Shown here: in pieces, positions 4,961 to 10,214 of the stretch | How positions within the stretch are numbered: the first letter of the stretch is position 1 | Layout: every line of letters begins with the position of its first letter | From: an uncultured Bacteroidales bacterium | GTDB lineage: Bacteria > Bacteroidota > Bacteroidia > Bacteroidales > Paludibacteraceae | DNA length: 10,214 nucleotides | NCBI GenBank assembly: GCA_937901225.1 | Contig: CALCGX010000008.1 | Location: forward strand, 1-10,214 | Reading direction: 5' to 3' | Translations under genes and position numbers: made by a program | The notes under the pieces: model-generated | Database searches by the model: none | Told to the model about the DNA's origin: nothing | Seen by the model: only the letters and a program-made list of their open reading frames with translations

Positions 4961-7237
4961 TTATTTTGCTTCAATAAATGGCACAAAATCAGATAGTATC
5001 TTTATCTTATCTACCAACGATTTTTCTGCTACTGATGTATCATTAGGCAAAGTAATCGTTTCGGGCATTACCTCAATAAGATTCTTGAGATAGATAGACT
5101 TGATTGCATAATTGATATTATCTTCGTTATCCCATCCCGAAGATGTAATACCGATCAAGTTTCCATTTTTATCAAATAATGGGCCGCCGCTATTTCCATG
5201 TGTAATAGGTACGGATATTTGATATAAACGAATATCGCCCTGTGCACCAGTCTTAGCACTGATAGTTCCATCGGTGAACTTGATTTCTTGACCTAATTTT
5301 TGTGTTTTAGGGTAACCTAAAGCAAATACTTCAGTACCTACGTCTTCCGTTTTAGCAGTAAATACATATGGGATTTTTGGTAATTCAACAAAATAGTTGT
5401 CTACAATCTTGATGATAGCCAAATCATTGGTAGGGTCGGTAACTACAACTTCTGCCTTATAAGTCTTGGTTTGACCATTTTGTTTATATGTTACTTGCAT
5501 CTGCGTTGCACCATCTACGACATGATGGTTGGTAGCAATATATCCCTTTTCGCTGATAAAGAATCCTGAACCAGACCATAACCAATCAGTAGCTTGTATC
5601 GCAGGTTTCGATTCTGGTTTTCCTGATGGAATAACGGCGGTAGGATAAGCATCTTGCGGGCGTGATAAATATGTAAATTCATTTACAGAAAGTGAATTTA
5701 GAACAAATGTGCCAGTACTATTGGCAATCATTCCAAATTTGTTACCACGCAAGTTTTTTGCTGGAGTTTGAGCGACTGTTGTGCCATTAATAGCAAAAAC
5801 AAATCGGTCATCAGACTTAAACACCTTTAGTAAATTATCTCGCTCGGTATGAATAGTTGTAGAAGAATATGACCAGTTTCGCAACCATTGTACCACACCT
5901 TCATACTCTCCAACTATAGCGAATTTACCATCATTAGAAACTAAGAAACAGTAGTAGTTATCCCAATCTTGAAAACCAAAGAGCAAACCATATTGTGCTT
6001 TAGAATTTTTGCCATAACTACGCATTTTTGCTTCTAATTTATAATCTTGTGTTTGGTCAAAAGGAATATAGCAAGAGCGTTGGACCATTGACTTTTCCGC
6101 TTGATTAGATAGCGTAACACTTCTGCCATCTGCACTTAAAACGGAGCGATTATTTTCTCCATTTATAGCCCATGCTTCAGGGTGACTCCCGAAAAACTCA
6201 TTATAGACCAAATATCCTGTACCATTTTCATCTAACTCAACATACTTACCATCAACAAGTTCTCCTTTATCATAGAGGTAATATCGTTTAAGTTTTCCTG
6301 TTTTATAATACAAATATTGTTCGCCATGTTCTACACCATTGACATATTCTAAAATGGCTTTTACTTGACCATTTTCAAAATATAATATAAATTTTCCGTT
6401 AACTTGACTATTGTAGTAGTCATGTTCTTTTTCTTTATTTCCGTTCTTATAATATGAGATAAATTTACCCTCAAAGAAGTCTTTATTGCTATCAGCATAA
6501 TCAATATAAACAGGTGTAAAGACAGACTGCAAAGAACCATCCATGTAATAATCTTTCACTTCACCATCTGGTATATTGGGTGCCTTGTATTTAATACGAC
6601 GATAATATAACGCATCTTTCGCCTCGCAACGTTGCCATTCAGCATCGAAAAACTCGGTTACTGTTTGATCTATTGCAGGGGTGTAAGTAGATGTTTTATC
6701 AAATTGTTGGGTTGGACTTTCCGCACCTCTATAATAATAGGTTACAGCACCTGTGATATTCGTGATTTTTCCTGTGTATAAACTACCTAAGACAAATGAG
6801 CCTTCCATAACAACACCATTCGCTTTCTCAATTTTTCCGTTGCCATGTAGAATGTAATTGATAAATTGCCCTGTGTATACATCTCCATTGGGGTCTATTT
6901 GTTTGCCTTGTCCTGTAGCTTGGTTATTTGTAAATTCACACTCTAGCTCTCTACCATCAGCCCATGATAACTTACCATGACCTTCTCGAATTCCATTTTC
7001 ATAGTTTCCAATGTATGTGGAATGTAATTCGTTGTTGATGTAGCGAATCGCCGTGCCATGACCGTGTGCTTTGTTGTTTAGGATTTCGCCATCCCATGTA
7101 AAGGATACACCATCTTCGTAATAAGAGTCCAGAATTTGACAGTTAACATTGGAGCAAAGAATCCATTTCTCCTCCAATGTTCGTGCACTTAGCAATAATG
7201 GCACTGCGAGTGCAATTAGTAATAGTATTTTTCGCAT
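4961..7237 (-). CDS. Secreted MORN-repeat, LamG-like, trypsin-like serine protease
   Basis: I place the start at ATG 7237 rather than at an in-frame TTG 30 bases upstream, because MRKILLLIALAVPLLLSA is then a clean signal peptide. The mature 758-residue protein is mosaic. MORN repeats (about 48-155, with G-x-G-x-G and Y-x-G motifs) are followed by variant MORN_2 repeats (about 252-335, YYKNGN, YFENGQ, YYKTGK). Next comes a LamG/DUF1080-like beta-sandwich (about 352-520, with FGFQDWDNYYCF), and finally a trypsin-like protease of the HtrA/Do type (about 551-725). The catalytic triad is visible: His572 in TNHHVV, Asp605 in NDLAII and Ser683 in HGNSGGPL. No PDZ domain is present. It should act in the periplasm or at the cell surface, with the repeats probably mediating binding. 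It is the first gene of a pair with the lipoprotein downstream. No consensus promoter was found upstream. The substrate is unknown. Confidence 0.88.
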   Translation of the reverse strand: MRKILLLIALAVPLLLSARTLEEKWILCSNVNCQILDSYYEDGVSFTWDGEILNNKAHGHGTAIRYINNELHSTYIGNYENGIREGHGKLSWADGRELECEFTNNQATGQGKQIDPNGDVYTGQFINYILHGNGKIEKANGVVMEGSFVLGSLYTGKITNITGAVTYYYRGAESPTQQFDKTSTYTPAIDQTVTEFFDAEWQRCEAKDALYYRRIKYKAPNIPDGEVKDYYMDGSLQSVFTPVYIDYADSNKDFFEGKFISYYKNGNKEKEHDYYNSQVNGKFILYFENGQVKAILEYVNGVEHGEQYLYYKTGKLKRYYLYDKGELVDGKYVELDENGTGYLVYNEFFGSHPEAWAINGENNRSVLSADGRSVTLSNQAEKSMVQRSCYIPFDQTQDYKLEAKMRSYGKNSKAQYGLLFGFQDWDNYYCFLVSNDGKFAIVGEYEGVVQWLRNWSYSSTTIHTERDNLLKVFKSDDRFVFAINGTTVAQTPAKNLRGNKFGMIANSTGTFVLNSLSVNEFTYLSRPQDAYPTAVIPSGKPESKPAIQATDWLWSGSGFFISEKGYIATNHHVVDGATQMQVTYKQNGQTKTYKAEVVVTDPTNDLAIIKIVDNYFVELPKIPYVFTAKTEDVGTEVFALGYPKTQKLGQEIKFTDGTISAKTGAQGDIRLYQISVPITHGNSGGPLFDKNGNLIGITSSGWDNEDNINYAIKSIYLKNLIEVMPETITLPNDTSVAEKSLVDKIKILSDFVPFIEAK

Positions 7238-7331
7238 ACTTTTAACCCTTATTTGTGTCGGGTGCAACCTTTGATAGTTAGTATTATATTTGAAATTAGA
7301 TACAATAAAAAAACGTGAACTTTGTCGTTCT

Positions 7332-7456
7332 TTGGGTATCTCGGCACTGGACTCGCCTCACTCACCAAATTATCGAACAAAAGCTCACGCGTAGCGCGAG
7401 CGTCCTAGCTTTGTTCTCGGTGAGTTCCTAAAAGTGTCCAGTTTTTAGATACCCAA
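7332..7456. repeat. 125-base nested inverted repeat in the protease/Septu intergenic region
   Basis: Successive matched arms form one long interrupted hairpin: TTGGGTATCT/AGATACCCAA (7332-7341/7447-7456), ACTGGAC/GTCCAGT (7346-7352/7436-7442), ACTCACC/GGTGAGT (7360-7366/7419-7425), GAACAAAAGCT/AGCTTTGTTC (7375-7385/7407-7416, one bulge) and, as a competing apex, GCTCaCGC/GCGcGAGC (7383-7390/7394-7401). At least 34 pairs are involved, so chance is unlikely. It lies in a 316-base gap without genes, downstream of the Septu operon and upstream of the protease gene. It may be a structured RNA, a MITE-like palindrome or a barrier to read-through. A -7-like TATATTTG on the plus strand (7285-7292) lacks a -33 at the right distance. 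Apart from this element and the hairpin at 7490, I see nothing in the gap. Confidence 0.7.
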
Positions 7457-7489
7457 GCACAATCTAAACGCTTAAATAAAATATGTCAT

Positions 7490-7507
7490 GCATCGCCTTT
7501 ACGATGC
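7490..7507 (-). terminator. Possible hairpin terminator of the Septu operon
   Basis: GCATCG (7490-7495) and CGATGC (7502-7507) form a six-pair stem with a six-base loop. On the minus strand it is followed within 8 bases by an AT-rich stretch with a short T run. It lies about 45 bases after the stop of the last gene of the leftward operon. The T run is poor, so this is only a candidate; the large inverted repeat further on could end transcription instead. Confidence 0.35.
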
Positions 7508-7553
7508 TGGTTTACCATAGGCTGAAAATGTTTTAATTTCTTTTATATAAATA

Positions 7554-7856
7554 TTATTGTTTCATTTTAGGAAAGAATAATTCAAACGCGGTCTTGTTCA
7601 TGATTTCTTGTAACTTATGGTCACATTCTACCATTTCACGCAAACAAGAATCCATGTATTGTTTTCGCTCTAATTCATTGCTTGTATGGATGATACTATT
7701 TGATAAACAATTATAGATATACATGCATCGGTTTCGGCGTTCACATAACTCCAGAACCTCGTATGTTGTTTTCGCCTTGGAATATCGTTCAATAAAATCT
7801 TTTGCAGTATCCTCTGGCAGTAATAATTTTGCTAATGTTTCGAAATTGTTATCCAT
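7554..7856 (-). CDS. Unrecognised 100-residue helical protein, third gene of the Septu operon
   Basis: The predicted protein is short, charged and rich in helix-forming residues, with no signal peptide, membrane segment or known catalytic motif. A central Cys/Arg-rich region (LCERRNRCMYIYNC, about 37-50) and Cys at about 70 and 76 are notable, but there is no CxxC pair that would suggest a zinc site. The ATG lies 32 bases after the PtuB-like stop codon on the same strand, with no promoter or terminator between, so it is very likely co-transcribed with the ptuAB-like genes. Classical Septu consists of PtuA and PtuB only, so an extra small gene could be an accessory, regulator or inhibitor, or an unrelated passenger. 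The ribosome-binding site is weak (AAAGAA), as is usual in this group. I do not recognise the family. Confidence 0.7.
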   Translation of the reverse strand: MDNNFETLAKLLLPEDTAKDFIERYSKAKTTYEVLELCERRNRCMYIYNCLSNSIIHTSNELERKQYMDSCLREMVECDHKLQEIMNKTAFELFFPKMKQ

Positions 7857-7888
7857 AGTGTGTTCTTTTACGAGTTCTGTATTAAGTG

Positions 7889-8611
7889 TTATATTTGTCC
7901 AATAATCATACCTGCATGAGGGTATTCGGGAGATGTGTACTTTGCGACGCTATTAGCAAGACTATTTACAAGATTATTGAGGTTTGTTTGTAGCGACTCG
8001 GAAATGGGTCGTAGACTTCCTACCTGACTTGCAATAGAATTAGCAAGTTCTTGCTGCGAACATATTTTCTTGTATTCATCAAAAATTCGTCTACGTTCCT
8101 CTATGAGTTCTCTTCTTTTGACATCATCGTTTAAATGGAATAACTCTATCGTCTTTTCTCCTTTAATATCTTTGATGCCATTGGTTTCTCGTGGTACTAA
8201 AATATATTCATGAAAGCCGAGGTGATCTAATGGATTTTCCTCATAAGGATTTATTATTAATGGATTTTCTCTGCTAATATCTTTGTTCGCTAAATCACGT
8301 TGCAACTCATCACTTAAAGGAAATTTGTCTTTTTTGTATGTACGATTGCATAAATCGCAGGAGTATAATAAATTTCTCCAATCATGACCTAACCAATAGT
8401 ATGTTTTTTTGGGACGAAAATGCTCCACATCATTATATCGTTTGGTAAGATTAGTTTCACAATAGGCACACTTATCGTATTGATCACACATCAATTGCGT
8501 CCTAACATCATCAGCTCCGTATATCTCGCTTGAAACATCGTCAACACTAGTTGGCGTAGGTGCAGACCTCAATGTAGTTGGAACTTCCGTAGATTTGTAT
8601 AATTTTATCAT
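7889..8611 (-). CDS. ptuB: PtuB-like HNH endonuclease of a Septu system
   Basis: This 240-residue protein has the HNH pattern of PtuB-type nucleases: KCAYCE (Cys48, Cys51), DVEHFRPKK with the general-base candidate His64, WRNLLYSCDLCN (Asn80, Cys85, Cys88, Asn89) and KKDKFPL (94-99). The two CxxC pairs fit a structural zinc site. The C-terminal half (about 150-225) is helical and charged. The gene overlaps the end of the PtuA-like gene by 4 bases (ATGA), a sign of translational coupling and of a stoichiometric complex. In known Septu systems PtuA and PtuB form an assembly that cleaves nucleic acid on phage infection, with PtuB as the nuclease. Some HNH proteins next to AAA ATPases also occur as retron effectors, but no reverse transcriptase lies in this window. 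Confidence 0.88.
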   Translation of the reverse strand: MIKLYKSTEVPTTLRSAPTPTSVDDVSSEIYGADDVRTQLMCDQYDKCAYCETNLTKRYNDVEHFRPKKTYYWLGHDWRNLLYSCDLCNRTYKKDKFPLSDELQRDLANKDISRENPLIINPYEENPLDHLGFHEYILVPRETNGIKDIKGEKTIELFHLNDDVKRRELIEERRRIFDEYKKICSQQELANSIASQVGSLRPISESLQTNLNNLVNSLANSVAKYTSPEYPHAGMIIGQI

Positions 8612-9909
8612 AATTGAATATGCAATTCGTTTGCGATTTTTTCAAGCAATTCGTTTGTTCGAATAATATTCGGATCTTGAATAGACAAGCCATTCATTTC
8701 TTGGTTGAGTTCTTCTAACCGCTCTTTATCATCTTCTGACAATTCAGATTTAGACAAGATATTTTCTCGCTCTTTGATCTTTTCGTCCCAGATTGGCGAT
8801 TTGAGCGATGACAGACCAAAAAGTTCACTTAATAATACCAAACCTACATTAGATTTAGATATATCAGGAACTTCTTCTGTAGGATTGTTCAAATTTATAA
8901 CCTGTGCAATATCAGAAGATCCTACAACGATAATAGGACTATGGGTAGAAACAATGAATTGTATATTAGGGAATACATCATGCAGTTTACGAAGGATTGT
9001 TCTTTGCCAGTTAGGATGCAAATGCAGGTCAACCTCATCAATTAGAACAACTCCTTTCGCATGCAAAGCATTCGGCATTTTGGGATTTGCTTCTGCCATA
9101 CGAGCTGCCAAGTCAGCAACCATAGCGATAACTATTTTATAGCCATCACTCAGTTGTTCTATGCGAAGTTCGTGTCGTGTGCCATCTTTTTCGACCCTAT
9201 CCATAATGAAGCGAAGAGGTGAAACTTTGATACGAGGATTTTGATAGCAATCAACAAACATTGATATAGCAGAACGGACAACTTCAAGAACAGGAGATTT
9301 ATAATTAAAATCCTGTAATTCTTTCATCATGTGGAGTTCTTCGCTTTCCATTAAGTCAAACCATCCAAAGAAGCGTTTAAAGTCCGTTTCTGGTTTAATA
9401 GCACTTTTGTAGCAATCCCACCGTTCGTATGTTTTCTGAAAACCTCGTTTGCGTTCAGGAACACTAAACTGACCTCTTCCAGTTCCATAATATGCAAAAA
9501 TCGGCAATGCAACTTCTTCTTGTCGAATAATCGCCTCTTTCTTTTCTAAAGCCAATTGCTTAATTTGATCATAATTAGTTTTTGGCGTATTTGCAACTCC
9601 TTTACGATAACGCGTTACAGAAATAGGACTACCTTCATAAGTCAATTCCGCTGTAATTGCTGAATAAGAAGCACGATGTCCATGACGATTAATATGCACA
9701 TCCAAATCACTAATTTGATAATCTTGTATTCCAGGAAACTGCATTGCATAAACGGCTAATGCAGTAGCCATAGCATCTAAAATAGTTGTTTTGCCATACC
9801 CATTATCACCAAGCAAGACAAAAATGTTTTTGTCTTTTCGGAAAGATAATTCTAGCGCGTTCTCCCCTATCAGACGCGTGTTTGTAATGGAAATTTTATC
9901 AAAACGCAT
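8608..9909 (-). CDS. ptuA: PtuA-like ABC ATPase of a Septu system
   Basis: This 433-residue protein has a complete ABC/SMC-like ATPase core: Walker A GDNGYGKTT (34-42, Lys40), signature LSDGYK (253-258), Walker B VVLIDEVDLHLHP (287-299, Asp291, catalytic Glu292) and H-loop STHSP (His323). The pattern IEQLSDGYKI...MVADLAARMA is typical of ATPases paired with HNH proteins. A Glu/Lys-rich region (about 370-433) probably forms a C-terminal helical or coiled-coil tail. No signal peptide is present, so it should be cytoplasmic. It is the first gene of the operon, overlapping the HNH gene by 4 bases, with a consensus promoter upstream. In Septu, PtuA senses or regulates through ATP binding and controls the HNH partner. 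All ATP-binding residues are intact, unlike the other ATPase in this window. The pairing with an HNH gene makes Septu the best call over generic AAA_21/AAA_23 ATPases. Confidence 0.88.
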   Translation of the reverse strand: MRFDKISITNTRLIGENALELSFRKDKNIFVLLGDNGYGKTTILDAMATALAVYAMQFPGIQDYQISDLDVHINRHGHRASYSAITAELTYEGSPISVTRYRKGVANTPKTNYDQIKQLALEKKEAIIRQEEVALPIFAYYGTGRGQFSVPERKRGFQKTYERWDCYKSAIKPETDFKRFFGWFDLMESEELHMMKELQDFNYKSPVLEVVRSAISMFVDCYQNPRIKVSPLRFIMDRVEKDGTRHELRIEQLSDGYKIVIAMVADLAARMAEANPKMPNALHAKGVVLIDEVDLHLHPNWQRTILRKLHDVFPNIQFIVSTHSPIIVVGSSDIAQVINLNNPTEEVPDISKSNVGLVLLSELFGLSSLKSPIWDEKIKERENILSKSELSEDDKERLEELNQEMNGLSIQDPNIIRTNELLEKIANELHIQL

Positions 9910-9966
9910 AACTTTTGAGTTTTATGACCTTATTGATTCTTTTACTTCTTATATTAAAATCCGCCG

Positions 9967-9998
9967 CAAAGATACACTTTTTTTTCGAGATATGCAAG
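9967..9998 (-). promoter_or_regulatory. Bacteroidetes-type promoter for the Septu operon
   Basis: On the minus strand, -7 element TATCTTTG (9967-9974) lies 20 bases from a CTTG at 9995-9998, a one-base variant of the TTTG -33 element. A run of nine A residues lies between them. The predicted transcript begins near 9960, about 50 bases before the PtuA-like ATG at 9909. Confidence 0.75.
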
Positions 9999-10036
9999 AA
10001 AAATTATAATTTGGGGTGATTTTTTTGTTGAGGCAG

Positions 10037-10060
10037 GGATTTCACGCGGGGAAATCCGCG
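10037..10060. repeat. Two overlapping, mutually exclusive hairpins upstream of the Septu promoter
   Basis: GGATTTC (10037-10043) pairs with GAAATCC (10051-10057), and CGCGG (10045-10049) pairs with CCGCG (10056-10060). The two stems share bases, so only one can form at a time. It is a GC-rich island in AT-rich sequence, 40-60 bases upstream of the -33 element. It may be an operator, a repeat-family copy or the end of a transcription unit; no neighbouring T run supports a terminator on either strand. Confidence 0.4.
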
Positions 10061-10163
10061 AGCACTAAACCAGTAGCAGAAAAATATAGAAGCAATAGAT
10101 GAAATAGAAGCGAAAGAAACATTAAATAGGAATAGATAGTCTTGTGTTGGAAAAAACTAGCTT

Positions 10164-10207
10164 CGTGTGGAGAAATTCACCACACGGAGGTGCAAATGTG
10201 GAGAAAT
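10164..10207. repeat. Hairpin with 31-base-spaced direct repeat at the window end
   Basis: CGTGTGG (10164-10170) and CCACACG (10180-10186) form a seven-pair hairpin. The eleven bases TGTGGAGAAAT (10166-10176) recur at 10197-10207, an offset of 31 bases. The window ends a few bases later, so it is unclear whether this is a short tandem array or one dispersed repeat. No gene is visible between 10000 and 10214. Confidence 0.45.
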
Positions 10208-10214
10208 ACGCTAC

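Noticed and set aside
7238..7267. Alternative TTG start 10 codons upstream for the secreted protease
   Set aside because: It would place charged residues before the signal peptide; the ATG at 7237 gives a standard signal sequence.
7332..7456. Integron attC site, because the arms resemble GTTRRRY and RYYYAAC core sites
   Set aside because: The two core-like sequences are in the reverse order to a real attC, the outer G and C are missing, and there is no integrase or cassette array.
1..10214. Retron, because Septu genes and structured inverted repeats occur together
   Set aside because: No reverse transcriptase motif (YxDD context) is encoded in any frame of this window; the idea stays open only for sequence outside it.
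1..10214. CRISPR array, tRNA or rRNA genes
   Set aside because: No regularly spaced direct repeats of suitable length, cloverleaf or rRNA-like conserved segments were seen.

Overview
The window looks like a defence-gene cluster from a member of the Bacteroidales (a Porphyromonas/Prevotella-type genome is my best guess, not demonstrated). The main evidence is three promoters of the Bacteroidetes primary-sigma type (TTTG-like -33, 20-nt spacer, TAnnTTTG -7) and A-rich start regions without strong Shine-Dalgarno sites. The coding regions are AT-rich. By eye, the first ~480 bases are clearly more GC-rich, so the border between host backbone and acquired DNA may lie near the left end.

Left to right: (1) 1-590 has no convincing gene. 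It holds a roughly 310-base inverted-repeat element (11-322) with nested perfect hairpins that looks like a structured RNA or a MITE, then a terminator (441-479) for the leftward operon. (2) 591-2513, minus strand: a two-gene operon of an ABC/AAA-type ATPase (1290-2513) and a Toprim-like protein (591-1283), read from a promoter at 2537-2568. This gene pair has the general layout of AbiL/RloAB- or PARIS-like anti-phage modules. (3) 2514-3117: a divergent region with a 45-codon minus-strand mini-gene containing an 11-residue duplication, a strong plus-strand promoter and a leader carrying a 35-codon ORF and a near-perfect Shine-Dalgarno sequence. (4) 3118-4173, plus strand: a protein with a C-terminal HEPN ribonuclease motif, closed by a strong hairpin at 4186-4222. 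(5) 4279-7237, minus strand: a secreted MORN-repeat/LamG-like/trypsin-like protease followed by a lipoprotein with a SmpA/BamE-like segment, probably one envelope operon. (6) 7238-7553: intergenic, with a 125-base nested inverted repeat. (7) 7554-9909, minus strand: a Septu-type module of PtuA-like ATPase (8608-9909), PtuB-like HNH endonuclease (7889-8611, 4-nt overlap) and an unrecognised 100-residue third gene (7554-7856), read from a promoter at 9967-9998. (8) 9910-10214: that promoter and then short hairpins and a direct repeat.

Three putative intracellular defence modules (ATPase+Toprim, HEPN, Septu) therefore surround one envelope protease/lipoprotein pair. No reverse transcriptase, transposase, integrase, CRISPR array, tRNA or rRNA was found. 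The most unusual items are the two large structured inverted repeats, the small extra Septu gene, the non-canonical Walker B of the first ATPase and the leader of the HEPN gene. All functional calls rest on motif reading, without database searches.
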